This document shows positions 45,131 through 56,384 of a stretch of 64,000 bases of DNA, piece by piece (position 1 is the first letter of the stretch; each line of letters starts with the position of its first letter). The stretch lies in contig OW387136.1 of the NCBI GenBank assembly GCA_936440205.1, positions 55,665,718 through 55,729,717 on the forward strand. Direction: 5' to 3'. Position numbers and translations under genes: made by a program. The notes beneath the pieces were generated by a model, which ran no database searches, was not told the origin of the DNA, and saw nothing but the letters and a program-made list of their open reading frames with translations. The DNA comes from Lepidonotus clava (Eukaryota > Annelida > Polychaeta > Phyllodocida > Polynoidae).

Positions 45131-45561
45131 ACCCATTATACTTTAGCCACCTCCAACAATGTGAGCACAGCTTCAATCCCATCATGCTCTGCGGTTATTG
45201 CCCAAACAAAAACAATAACGGCCAGGCATAAATACAACTTTTTGTGTTCGCATCCTCACAAAACATGGCGCGGCCTTTTCTACCAGCCAGTAAAACCCGG
45301 GCCTTTCTTCCCGCCCGGAGGAGAGTAATTGCCCGCTGTGAGGAGCATTAATTCTGAACCAATAACCACCTCAATCTCGGCGTGTCTGGGGCCGGCATTC
45401 AGCCCCTGGCTTAAACACAACCCCCCCCCCCCCCCCGAAAAAAATAAAAATAAAAATAAATAAAAATGAATAAATAAATGAATAAATAAAAAGGGGGCTG
45501 AGGTCCATGTGAACCCACTCCATCCACCCCTGTCTTAGTACTCTTGGTGTGATAAAGATAA
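45131..45561. other. no recognised gene; C-run and AAATA-rich stretch
   Basis: A run of about 17 C at 45421 is followed by an AAAT/AATAAATG simple repeat to 45490. Nothing else is recognised. Confidence 0.5.
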
Positions 45562-45718
45562 GGGGCCTCCCATTAAGTATGTATGCACCAAGGGGTGACG
45601 GTTGGTCTGATATTTTTGAAAATTTGTGTACGTTCCTGCACAAATCCAATGCACATTTTAGGCCAAGAGGGGGTGAGGGTTCTAAGACATTTTGTGTATG
45701 TACCACATGAAGGGACCC
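45562..45718. mobile_element. MITE family I, copy 1 (PIF/Harbinger-like)
   Basis: Ends GGGGCCTCCCATTAAGTATG and GTACCACATGAAGGGACCC. Flanked by TAA on both sides. The interior holds CGTTCCTGCACAAATCCAAT, matched in copy 2 at 47345. Confidence 0.85.
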
Positions 45719-45829
45719 TAACATGGCCCGATTAGGGCCTAGTCTTAATGGAATAACAGTGTGTTGTTAACGTCTCAGGCCTTGGCTAGATGCCCTCCCT
45801 TGTGTCTGGCCCGTGCTGGGTGTTATAGT

Positions 45830-46310
45830 GTTTGGTGATTAAACCATCTAAGGCCCATTTGTCTACGCTGAACTCTTGCTATTTGGTGATCAAACCATTT
45901 CAGGTTTAATTGTCTGGGCCTAACTCTCACTGTTTGTTGATTAAAGCATTTCAGGCCCCAGTTATCTGGGCTGAACTCTTGTTATTTGGTGATCAAACCA
46001 TCCAAGGCCCTGGTTGTCTGGGCCAAACTCTCGCTATTCGGTAATTAAACCATCTCAGGCTTAGTTGAGAGAGTACAGACGTGTATCGTTCCTACTAAAC
46101 TCTCGCAATTTGGAGTTTAAACCATCTCAGGCCCAATTGTCTAGGCTGAACTCTCGCCATTTGGTGATTAAACCATTTCAGGCTTAATTCATAGTTGTCT
46201 GGGCTGAACTCTCACTGTTTGGTGATCAAACCATCTCAGGCTTAGTTGTCAAGACCAAACTCTTGCTATTCAGTAATTAAACCATCCCAGGCCTTATTAT
46301 CTGGTCATGT
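45830..46310. repeat. ~51-bp tandem array, about 9 units
   Basis: Units follow TTTGGTGATTAAACCATCTC, then AGGCCCAATTGTCTGGGCTG and AACTCTCGCTA, with moderate divergence. Confidence 0.92.
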
Positions 46311-46944
46311 TCCCTGTTTTAATCATGCCGTCAGGTGCCTGTGCTGGGAGAGTTACCCATCGGCTTTGAGACCTGTCACTCTCCCCCTCAACCTGCCTTT
46401 ATCACTGTTTTCTGCCCGAGCTGCTCCGGGACGTGGTACATTAATTGTGTACGTGTGTAATCTAATTAGCGAACGAGCCTAAAACCCCGGGCATTGTTCA
46501 CCCGCCATGTTCTCTGTAATCAAGTATATCCGAGCGGGATTGTAACCAGCCTTACAAAACAGTAATTGGATTTCGGGGTAAGTCAACGTAATTAAACGTG
46601 ATTTATAGGGTATCTTTTTAGACGGGTGCTTTCACAGAGAGCAGGATGATTGGAGTGTAATGGCTCTATCTAAATAAGTAAGCGAATCTCACAGCCCCTC
46701 GTAGGGGTTAATGGATGTTGTAAATCACTATGGGGAACTGTAACACTGAAAAGATTTCCTGAAGTTTACTTATCCATTCCTATCAAATTATCTGATTAAC
46801 TGCATCAGCATCCACTTTGCATTGTGTGAGCATTCCCACATTAGTGAGAAACTTTTCCTGATGTATGTATACCTAAAATGGTATATATTGATCGTTTGTT
46901 GTTGACAAAAATTGCCTTTCCTGTCTCCTTTAACCCTGCAGGAG
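46311..46944. other. no recognised feature
   Basis: Ordinary sequence; nothing is recognised. Confidence 0.5.
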
Positions 46945-48005
46945 GTATGGTGATAACCCTATAATTAGGGCAATGGTAGTGGGAGGGACACAAGGTGTGG
47001 CAATAACCCTATAGTCAGGGCTGGGGGAGGGACACAAGGTGTGGCAATAACCCTATAGTCAGGGCTGTGGGAGTGGGAGGGACACGAGGTGTGGCAATAA
47101 CCCTATAGTCAGGGCTGGGGGAGTGGGAGGGACACGAGGTGTGGCAATAACCCTATAGTCAGGGCTGGGGGAGGGACACGAGGTGTGGCAATAACCCTAT
47201 AGTCAGGGCTGGGGGAGTGGGAGGGACATGAGGTGTGGCAATAACCCTATAGTCAGGGCTGGGGGAGTGGGAGGGACACGAGGTGTGGCAATAACCCTAT
47301 AGTCAGGGCTGAGGGAGTGGGAGGGACACGAGGTGTGGCAATAAGGGGCCTTCCATTAAGTATGTACGCACCTAGGGGGGGTGGGGGGGTCTGAGATCTT
47401 TGGAATTTTGCGTACGTTCCTATACAAATCCAATGCGTATTTTAGCATAAGGGGGGGTGGGGGGGGTCTAGAATTTGTGAATTTTTGCGTATGTACTAAA
47501 TGGAAGGCCCCTAACCCTATAGTCAGGGCTGGGGAGTGGGAGGGACACGAGGTGTGGCAATAACCCTATAGTCAGGGCTGGGGAGTGGAAGGGACACGAG
47601 GTGTGGCAATAACCCTATAGTCAGGGCTGGGGAGTGGGAGGGACACGAGGTGTGGCAATAACCCTATAGTCAGGGCTGGGGGAGTGACACGAGGTGTGGC
47701 AATAACCCTATAGTCAGGGCTGGGGGAGTGACACGAGGTGTGGCAATAACCCTATAGTCAGGGCTGGGGGAGGGACACGAGGTGTGGCAATAACCCTATA
47801 GTCAGGGCTGTGGGAGTGGGAGGGACACGAGGTGTGGCAATAACCCTATAGTCAGGGCTATGGGAGGGACACGAGGTGTGGCAATAACCCTATAGTCAGG
47901 TCTGGGGGAGGGACACGAGGTGTGGCAATAACCCTATAGTCAGGGCTGGGGGAGGGACACGAGGTGTGGCAATAACCCTATAGTCAGGGCTGGGGGAGTG
48001 GGAGG
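46945..48005. repeat. 38-50 bp tandem array, about 20 units
   Basis: Units follow GAGGTGTGGCAATAACCCTA then TAGTCAGGGCTGGGGGAG, with or without a 10-bp TGGGAGGGAC duplication that sets the length class. It is split by a MITE at 47345-47511. Confidence 0.95.
47345..47511. mobile_element. MITE family I, copy 2, inside the 50-bp array
   Basis: Ends GGGGCCTTCCATTAAGTATG and GTACTAAATGGAAGGCCCC. The array unit CAATAACCCTAT is split with TAA duplicated on both sides, which proves the 3-bp target duplication. It is 167 bp and non-coding. Confidence 0.95.
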
Positions 48006-49222
48006 GAAGTAGAGTTGGTAACCATGTATAGGATGTAAGGGCTGGTACGGCAACGTTCATAGGTGGAAAGGGCTGGCATGGGGGAGGCATGTTGCTTTAA
48101 GACAAGTCACGAACCCCGACTGGGCCAACAAACATGTCGGTCTGGCACAAACTGACTCCAGTGTTTCAGGGGGCACTCCGTATCACAATGTCCTTTGTCA
48201 AAACAGTGGCCTAGAATGTTAATGAAATCTCATATAACATGTCCTGAAAATGGTAACCATGCATCAGTACCCTTGATCTCTTTGTTTCAAACCTTTTGCC
48301 TTCAGGATGAGATTATACGACGGACCATGGGAGATCTTACCCAACAAATAACCCTACAACTGCCCTCTCCTTGACTTATACCTTGGAGGTTACCCCCCCC
48401 CCCCCTTCCCCCTTCACACATTGCCCAGCCCGGGGGCCCGTGCTGCGGTCACATGCTGCAGACAGTGGGGGTGTGGGGGTGGATGCAGCAGGTTGGGGGG
48501 CGGGGGGGGGGGAATGGTTGGGGCAGGGGGGAGTGAGGAGGGTGGGGGGGACGGGAAGAGGGCGGGAGCTGAACACGTTTAGGGCGTGACGTCCCGCAGG
48601 TCTTAAGCCCATTCTACGTGCTGAGGTTCTGACCAGTCACCGTACAACACCCAAAACAATATTGGAAGAATATGACAGTATGATAGAAAAGTCCCCTTTT
48701 GTTATACTACTGACAAGACCAATATGCTTGCTAGTTTATACTTGTAGGTCTACAACCTTTATCTATTATTCTTCATGGATATAATGACTGTAATAGTTGC
48801 ATATCCCTCTATCTACCGGCATATCATGGCTTGTATTCACTACCCTACACTAAAATCTAAAGAAGGACTTAACAGGAGAACTTTCACTGATATGGTACCC
48901 TATATTTGATAATTCAAATATCCTATCCTAAAACTTCAATAGATAAATTGGAAAGATAGCCCAGTATAATAAGAAGTATAGGCATGTTTCCAGCGAATAG
49001 TTTTATGAGTACCATACCGTTAAAATCGGAAGCAGCCCCAAGCAGCCCCCCCCCCCCCCCCCCCGCCAGGCATGCGTCCCCACTTTATTAAGGCAATTCA
49101 CCCTGTGACAGTCGCCCGCTTACAATCCCCCCCCCTTCCTCCTACTGACAATGTCCGAGGTATTGTGGTGGCACATGAATGGGTCTAACAGGGCTGGGTG
49201 GTGGGTTTTCAGGGCCTTGGTT
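48006..49222. other. no recognised gene
   Basis: GC-rich block with G/C runs at 48390-48560 and a long C-run at about 49047-49064. Open frames on both strands there reflect composition. Nothing is recognised. Confidence 0.45.
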
Positions 49223-49502
49223 ACCCGGGCAAGAATATGACGTTATTATAACGTTGCAGCAAAAACCTAACATTGCAATGTCACACTGTGACGTTATTGT
49301 GACATTCTTGTAATGTTCTTTCACGTTATAATTCTTTATTAGTAAGGTCTCACTAAAAACAATGTTATTATAACATTCTTTTTCAGTTAGTCTCAACTTC
49401 ACCTAAAATAACGTGACTGTTACGAGGAAATTGTGAAGGTCACAGGCTAACCAAAAGAGTATGGTCGCAGAACGTGCTTGTAACGTCCCTGCTTGCCTGG
49501 GT
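49223..49502 (+). mobile_element. MITE family A, copy 12
   Basis: Very clear inverted ends ACCCGGGCAAGAATATGACG and TAACGTCCCTGCTTGCCTGGGT. The interior is shortened to about 280 bp but keeps TTATTATAACGTTGCAGC and GTAAGGTCTCACT. Confidence 0.85.
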
Positions 49503-49934
49503 ATCCGTGGGGTTGGAAGTGGGAAGGTGGGGGCAGGCGCCAACCGTTGTGTGTTCACGTGCAACAATGTGACTGTTTCACAGCGTGTTTCAACTATTCA
49601 TACATCATTTTCCTATATGGATTTAATATCAATATTCTACAAGTTCTTTACGTTATAATTTTGGGATTGTACAATAAAAATACTATAAATGTGAGTATTA
49701 CGGATAGGGAATTGCTGCATTTAAGTCTCAAATCATTGCCATATAAGCCCCACATTGCGGGCCGTCCCTGTTCCCTTTTCCCGGGGCCTGACGTGGCTGT
49801 AGAAACTGGGGGCGACATGAGTTTACGACCTTAGGCCGCCCACCGCCCGCCGACGGTCACTTTTAACTTGGCGCCGCCATGCCCTGATGGCCCGCGCGTG
49901 AGGCGGCAAAATACCTTGAGGTGGGGTGGGGGGT
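49503..49934. other. no recognised feature
   Basis: CpG-richer at 49830-49910. Nothing is recognised. Confidence 0.5.
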
Positions 49935-50285
49935 GGGGGCACTGACTGTTTTAAGGTTCCTACCCACCGCCAAAATACCGCCCCTACTTTTTGTGACTGA
50001 CCACTCCTGAATATTAGTTGACCGCCCCCTATTTTGGGGGACACAGATTACTGCCCCTCAAAATCAGGTTCTGTTAATACCAGAAAATATACATGCAAAA
50101 AGTGCTTAGGAAAATATCTGATAACATTCTGTCAGTTGTATCTTTGAAATAATGTACCAATATAGCTAAATTTAAAGTTATTGCCCTGATCTTGTTCTAT
50201 TGATGTAGCTCACCGCCCCCTTTTTGGCCTAAAATGTGGTTGACCACCCCTCAATTTTGGCATTCCCTGACCCCCGCTTCGCAGG
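49935..50285 (-). mobile_element. dispersed repeat family C, copy 3
   Basis: Reverse complement of the element at 8225-8660. In its own orientation it shares GGGCAATAACTT, TACATTATTTCA, CCTGATTTTGAGGGG and CACAAAAAGTAGGGGCGGTA in order. Confidence 0.7.
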
Positions 50286-50744
50286 TCCTTTTGGCAGCGG
50301 GTATCTGTTCAAGCCCAAGTGCCCCCCACCTCCCCCCGGGACCTCCCCCCCCCCCCCCTCCGGAAAATACCACTCTCCAAGCCGATACTCGCCCGCCAGC
50401 ATGCCACAGGCTTACATTCACAGACAGGTGGTTGGAGATTGTATAATTTCATCTCGCCGAATCTCACCGGATCTCGCCCACTTAGCGGCGAGGGTCCGAA
50501 TTAACACCTGCGCGACCTTCGGCAACCTTCGGGGTGAGTCGGGGAGGTTCGGCCGGTCACGTGGGGGGAGCAGCTGCGTGCGGGTCATCGGGTGCGTGGG
50601 AAAATGAGCAGCACTTCCGGTCTGGTGCCAACCAGGGCAGGTGAAGTTTTTATTTTGTTTTATTCTTATTTTTCTATTTCTGAGGGGTGGAGGGGGGGGG
50701 GGGGGCAGTTAAGGGGAGGCATGTGGAGAGGAAAGGGGGTGTAG
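50286..50744. other. no recognised gene
   Basis: C-run at about 50345, CpG-rich stretch with TCTCGCCGAATCTCACCGGA at 50450-50480 and G-run at about 50692. Nothing is recognised. Confidence 0.45.
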
Positions 50745-50965
50745 ATGTGGGGTCCCTATATGTCACATGTGGAATTTAAAATATGGCCATGTCGCCTGTC
50801 ACTATATTTTCTTTTTCCTTGTAGATTATAAGAACATTCCATGTCGCATGTCGAAACTAAGAAATACCCTATGTCATGTCGTTTTCTTCATATCACTAAG
50901 CTTCATGTCACATGTCAAATTAAAGAAATGGCCGTGTGGCCCTGTCGATTTGCAGGTCCTACACC
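50745..50965 (+). mobile_element. dispersed repeat family G, copy 3
   Basis: Repeats CATGTCGCATGTCGAAACTA, TCATGTCACATGTCAAATTA and related subunits, in the same orientation and order as copies 1 and 2. Confidence 0.6.
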
Positions 50966-52000
50966 CATAGGGAAAGGAGCCGAGGGAGGGAATGGGGAAG
51001 GAAAAGCGGAGGTAGAGATTTGAGGAGGAGGGTGTCAAGTGTCAAAGGAAATATTCTCCGAGACCCAGCACGTGTGTGATACACATAACGTTTTACAGGA
51101 CAAATAAATCCACCGGCACTCTCTGAAGTCACAGGAACCTTGACGTTCTCTGGTGGCCGACATTGCGGTACGATGCGGGAGGGAGGGGGGCCGCTTGCGG
51201 TGGCTGGGTTATTCCCATTGTAAAACACACTGTCTGTTGGTGCCTAAACCTCGATGGTCAGGTTTTCTCAGAGGTCAGCTTAACCGAGGGAAGTAATCAA
51301 ACTGTGCCGTTTATATTCCAAATCAATACCATAAATCAGAAATAACTTTTAGATATTGCTCCTAACTAGCACAGACACACAAATAGGCACGATTCACCGT
51401 GGTGTTTATAATGGAAAGTGTCTGTAACTAATGCGATAACCATAGCTAAGTTTATGTATCTTATCATTGAGAATGGTTTAAGGCAAAGATATTCATTGGT
51501 GAACTGGAACAAAGAGTATAGTCTCGTTAACGGGATACATTAATGTTGTGTCCCACACCGCTATGTTCATCACACTAACATAGTTTATATATACAGATGT
51601 CACCAAGTACAAGTCGACTTGAGATCTGTAATATCCCTGATGCATTTTGTTGAAACAGAATTCAGGCTGCAATCAAGGTTCTTCTCTTGTACCTGGCATA
51701 TAAAATGTACAAATGCTAATAAAATCTATATTTCGGAGTTTCAGAAACTACAAGGCGTGACAATGACATAAAATAAAGTAGCGTACCTTTTTCTTAGCTT
51801 TTATAATGTATTTCAAAAACATTAATTTTGTCTATGAGTATACCGTTGTACTGCAATCCTGCAATACTCTTTGATTATGATCAGCAAAGTGTACCATTAT
51901 ACCACAAGAATTATATATTCAGTTAGATTAGTGATACGCTTATGTATGGAGACGCGTTGTGGTTTCTGAAAGTCCCTAAAATTATCAATGAGAAGTTCTG
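50966..52000 (-). other. presumed intron 1 of the galactosyltransferase-like gene
   Basis: Follows the splice donor at 52001-52007 on the minus strand. The sequence is AT-rich and non-coding. No second exon was recognised here or further down, so the intron is probably long. Confidence 0.4.
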
Positions 52001-52007
52001 TACTCAC

Positions 52008-52749
52008 CCAGGTTGGCGGGCCTCTTGGGGCAGGGCGGGGGCGGTACGGGGGTGGTCGGGGTGGGGGCCGGGCCCGCCAGGAAGCCCCCCTTAAGGCGCC
52101 GGATCAGCTGCCACCAGGGGGCCATCACACCGCCCTTAGTGGGGCCCGCGCCCGCCAGGGGGACGACGGGGGGTGGGGGCACTTTGGTGTCGGCGGGGGG
52201 AGACCTGGAGGGGGGCACGTGGTCCAGGGTGTCCTCTACAAGGTCACTGCCCCCATGGTCCCCAGGGGGAGCTTCAGGCACTTGGTGGCGTTCCTTAAGG
52301 TCCTTCAGGTCCTTAGTCCTCTCACTATACTTAACATAAGGCGTCCGTTGTTTTGATTGGTCGATGTGGTTATTCTGCACCTCCCCGTCCCCGTCCCCCT
52401 GTAGCGCCCTCTCCCCGACCCCTCCGCCGCCAGGTGGCTGTAAGTTCCGGGCGATAATACGTTTATGTTTGCCCCCCTGTGTGAGCCCCCCGCGTCCCCC
52501 GCCAACAACGACGTCCTCCAGTAAGCTCCGCCTACTTCCGGTGACGTTGTCGTGGTTGGACACGAGGAACATGACGTCATAGAATCGCGACATGGTGTAT
52601 CGCTGAGTCAGCAGTAATATCCCGGAGTACTGGAGGACGACGGCGGCCAGGAAGACGAGGGACAGGAGCCGGAAGAGGGGGTGTCGCAGGACGCTGGAGG
52701 TGGGACGCCCCACCCGCTGGGTCAGCGTCCGTAAGGGCCCCGCTACCAT
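52008..52749 (-). CDS. first coding exon of a type II membrane protein, probably beta-1,4-galactosyltransferase
   Basis: 247 codons plus one base. The ATG at 52749 sits in GTTGCCATGG, a good initiation context, and an in-frame TAG lies 12 codons upstream, so the start is well supported. Residues 1-24 are a short basic cytosolic tail. About 25-47 (LFRLLSLVFLAAVVLQYSG onward) form one membrane anchor without a cleavage site. Residues 48-238 are a Pro/Gly/Arg-rich stem with a glycosylation site at N68-V-T. The exon ends CPKRPANL plus one G, then the donor GTGAGTA (52007-52001). In human B4GALT1, exon 1 likewise ends after CPEESPLL plus the first base of the next codon, the same length from the Cys and the same phase. 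B4GALT enzymes add galactose to GlcNAc or Glc in the Golgi. The catalytic exons are not seen, so another Golgi type II glycosyltransferase remains possible. Confidence 0.6.
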
Positions 52750-52814
52750 GGCAACCAGGGGGGGCGTGCCCGGGGCCCTCCTCTACAGGGCCAGTGGGGC
52801 GGTCCGTCGGGGCT

Positions 52815-53385
52815 GGTAGGTACATAGGTCAGGGCCCTTTGGTACATAGAAAGAGGCCCTAAGGTACGCGGAACAGGGCCCTTAGGTCCTGAGGGCTTTT
52901 AAGTACATAGAAATAAGCCGTTCTTTACATAGATTATGGCCCTTTGGTCCTGAGGGCCTTTTGGTACATAGGTCAGGGCCCTTCAGTTCACAGAAATAGG
53001 CCCTTTTGTCCCTAAGGGCTTTAAGTAGATAGATCAGGGCCCTTTGGTACATAGATCGGGGCCCTTATGTATAAAGAAAAAGGTCCTTAGGTACAAAGAA
53101 ATAGGCCATTCAATACATAGATCAAATCATTGAGAGCTTTAAGATCAGGGCCCTTTGGTACATTGAAATAGGCCCTTTGGAACACAGATCAGGGCCCTTA
53201 GGTCCTGAGGGCTTTTTGGTACACAGGTCAGGGCCCTTTGGTACATAGAATTAGGCCTTTTGGTACATAGATCATGGCCCTTTGGTACTTAGAAATAGGC
53301 CGATTGGCACACAGATTAGGGCCCTTTGGAACATAGCTCAAGGTCCTTTGGTTCCAGAATGCTTTAAGGTACGTGGATCAGGGCC
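52815..53385. repeat. irregular ~24-40 bp tandem array upstream of the start codon
   Basis: Repeats of GGGCCCTTTGGTACATAGA, AATAGGCC and TCCTGAGGGCTTT in changing order. It starts only about 70 bp upstream of the ATG at 52749, so it would lie in the 5' UTR or promoter of that gene. Confidence 0.88.
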
Positions 53386-53488
53386 CATGGGTCAGCAGGC
53401 CATCGTCACTGAGGCCGCAGGCAGAGTTGTCCTCATCGTACAAGGGTCACTCCTCCAGGGTGACCTCTACCTGGTCCTCCAGGGTGGT

Positions 53489-53502
53489 GTAACCATGGTA
53501 AC
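53489..53502. promoter_or_regulatory. perfect palindromic RFX X-box motif
   Basis: GTAACCATGGTAAC is a 14-bp perfect palindrome matching the X-box consensus on both strands. It lies 740 bp upstream of the start codon at 52749 and among looser GTAACC repeats. Function is inferred from the motif only. Confidence 0.4.
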
Positions 53503-53899
53503 TGTAGGGTAACCAAGGTACCTCCAGGGTAAGGGTAAGGGTAACTGCAGGGTCCGTCCTCAGGTGGGTACTAGGTACCTCCAGGACCACCCCACCTGGA
53601 CCACGGCAGCCCTCTGGTGGCCGGCTGGTCAACTAGAAGGAGACGCACTGCTCATGCGCGCTGGAACGCATCTCGTGTACACCTCTTCAGCACCTGCAAA
53701 CAGAGATTGAAATGTAAGGATCAAATGTGATTAATGGTATTAAAGAAAGGACATTTTCTGTATTAGAGTATACCACATTTTTTATTTGTTTTATTATTCT
53801 AATTCAATTTTTTTCTTAGATAAATGTGAAAACCTAGAATGCGATCGGGAACCCTGTACGTCTTATACTTTATTATGTACCCCTGTTCCTAATAACAGT
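53503..53899 (-). other. no recognised gene; possible 5' UTR splice acceptor at 53693
   Basis: On the minus strand CTCTGTTTGCAG ends at 53694, a good acceptor that could begin the 5' UTR part of the galactosyltransferase-like first exon. A GGGTAAGGGTAAGGGTAAC short repeat lies at about 53527-53547. Confidence 0.3.
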
Positions 53900-54230
53900 T
53901 TTCATATACTGCTTCCCTGAATACCTTGTTTATATATATACACTACTTATCTGGCAGAACCTGTTGCTATATCATTTTCACCCTCATACCCTTGTTCATA
54001 TATTACAGATCATGTTTTTTATATACTTCTTCCCCCGTAGTCCCTGTTTTCATATACTACTTTCCCAACAGCCCCTGTTTTCATATACTATCTCCCAACA
54101 GCCCCTGTTTTCATATACTACTTTCACTACAGATACCGTTTTCATATACTACTTTTCAGACAAATCCTTTTGCTAATTTCCCCACAGAAACTCTTTAATA
54201 TGCTACTTCCCTATAGTCTTGTTTTCATAT
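53900..54230. repeat. ~30-bp degenerate tandem array
   Basis: Units follow CCCCTGTTTTCATATACTAC then TTCCCAACAG. It resembles the looser CATATACTACTTCC motif at 4680-4850. Confidence 0.8.
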
Positions 54231-54849
54231 ACTCCATGCATATCCTGATATCATATAGCCTATTTTCCCTGCAGACCATTGCTTCACGGGCCCCCAGAAG
54301 CGAGGCCATAGAAGGTGTGAAGGGAGGCGGGCTGGGGCTGGATGTCCCAGGGTGATAAGGTAGACGGGCCTTCCATAATGACGCTCGCCCTCTTAGCCCG
54401 ACCGGCTCGCCATACGCCAGGTGTGGCGAAAGGGCGGCGAGTGGCGAGTGACGGGCCGTCGTCATTAGCGCCCGGGCTAATGAGCCTGGCGACGGGCGAC
54501 GTGTTGGGGCGACAGGCGGGCGACGGGCGACGTCCGGGGCGACCCCAGGCCTGACCCGGCCCCGGCCAGCCCCAGCTATTCCCCTAATCATTTTCCTCAC
54601 AGCTCTCTTTACCCTAAATTGGGCTACTATAGGCCATGATGAAAACTTCTTGATGCAAAACACCGACAGCAAATCAGAATGGCCTTTAGTATCTAGAATC
54701 CCACAAACAGTGTTCAAAACCACGTGTTTTTTTTAAATGACACATGATTAAGAGAAAAGGCAACCATACACAAAATATTTGGATACCGTGAGATATGTCA
54801 GATATGTTTCTTTTATATGCAGTGTCCAATAGGCAGGACACCATTACAA
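54231..54849. other. no recognised gene; GC-rich block
   Basis: 54360-54560 is very GC-rich, with a repeated GGCGACGGGCGACG motif. Frames are open on both strands there without a domain. Confidence 0.45.
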
Positions 54850-55160
54850 CCCCAGCCAACTTGTGTCAGTTTGCTTGTTACTAAGATGGCATGTAACAAT
54901 TATGTTATTGATGGTGAGGATGAAACCTCCCCAAATCAAAATGTTATTATAACATTATTTTTTGGTGAGGTTGGGACAAAACCAAAACAAAACATTGTAA
55001 TAACATTCTGTTTAGGTTGAAGAACATAATGGTTGAAGAACATTGTAATAATGTCACAGTGCTATGTCATGGTAGTGCGTTGCACATAACAAGAACCAAA
55101 TACAGAACCAACTGAAATGTTGCTGCAATGTCATAATAATGTCACTTCCTTGGCTAGGAC
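54850..55160 (-). mobile_element. MITE family A, copy 13
   Basis: Minus orientation: GTTTGCTTGTTACTAAGATG at the left and AATGTCACTTCCTTGGCTAGG at the right (inverted-end pattern). AGGATGAAACCTCCCC replaces the usual palindrome core. Confidence 0.78.
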
Positions 55161-55603
55161 AGCCATTGTCTCTGGATCATTGGATAAACCTATCATTGAC
55201 TTTAGTGAGCTTTTGACAAAGATTGTTACCACAGCAGCAGCTAACGATTTCAAACTCCATACCTTACCCCTGCGCCTCTCCAACGGCCCCGCCGAACATG
55301 GAACAACCATCTCCTCCTTGGCGTAGGAGGAGGAGGATGGATGACTAGGCCTATTGAGTATAATTGGGGTAGGGTGGGGGTTGCTGCAGAAGGAGTAGAA
55401 AGAGTAGTGAACATTGACAGTTGTCGTCATTTCCACCAGAAACTGATGGCCCGGAGGAGGGGTGACAGTGGGAGGCGACAGTGTGTAAGGATATCGGCCA
55501 GGGGTGTGGGGGGTGTGGGGAGTTGGGAGGGCGTCTACTCCCCTCCTTCGGCCCCTGTCAGCTGCTGCAGGTGCCGCCCAGCTGTAGGAAGAAATCGTAT
55601 TAA
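55161..55603. other. no recognised gene
   Basis: Frames on both strands at 55131-55706 show no domain. Nothing is recognised. Confidence 0.45.
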
Positions 55604-55812
55604 AGCCTGCATTCCACATACCGATTTTGATGCTGCCGATTTTGTATCTGTTTGATTTTTTTGCCAAGAATATGACACGGAACCCTACATCTTGTATACC
55701 AGTCAAAAGAGAAGTGTACGACTTTTCTATTGATGTATGACATATCTATATTTGACTTTTATTCCCATTGCTGATTTTTCAAAATCGGCAGCAAAATGGG
55801 TATGTGATATAC
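55604..55812. mobile_element. MITE family H, copy 2
   Basis: Ends GCCTGCATTCCACATACCGA and GGGTATGTGATATACC, with inner inverted GCTGCCGATTTT / AAAATCGGCAGC. Related to the element inside the 58-bp array at 38946. Confidence 0.8.
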
Positions 55813-56384
55813 CCCTTCCCCCCTCAGCCCCCCTCCCTCTACCCCTCCTCCTCCCCCAGGACCCAGGAGACCGGTGCACGTCAGGCTGTGTGTGCCCACG
55901 TACCCTGGGGGAGAGGGGGAGAGGAGCAGGAGGGTGTGGGGGTGTAGGGTGTACTCTGGGGTACCGCGCGTATAGGACGTAAGGCATTCTAACCGTCAGA
56001 TTGGTCTCGCTCACCGCAATCTTCTAATTACTTAGGCCATCTTCTAATTACTTAGGGGGTCCCCCTGAGGCTGTCAGATTCTCCAATCCCTAAGTTCTTA
56101 CTTTGTGGAGACAGTCATAGTCTCCTACAAACAAAATACCCATAGACTACTCGTCCTACCACACGTTATATAGAACAGACATAGACAGAGCATCCAATCC
56201 TAGCCTTGGGTTAGAAGAAACGTCTATAGATACTTATTTTACTACGCACAACAATACGGTTTCTGTAGAGGATAAAGCTAAGCATTGAGGTTAGAATCGA
56301 CCCCCTACAGCATGCACAGTCCTCTTTGGTTCCTTCCCAGGTGAAGTACTGAGGTAACTTCCAGAGAGCATGAAGCCTGCTACG
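55813..56384. other. no recognised gene
   Basis: A 19-bp direct repeat, ATCTTCTAATTACTTAGG, lies at about 56019-56058. Nothing else is recognised. Confidence 0.5.

Noticed and set aside
54211-55706. 170- and 191-codon minus-strand frames
   Set aside because: They lie in GC-rich DNA and across a MITE end; no domain.
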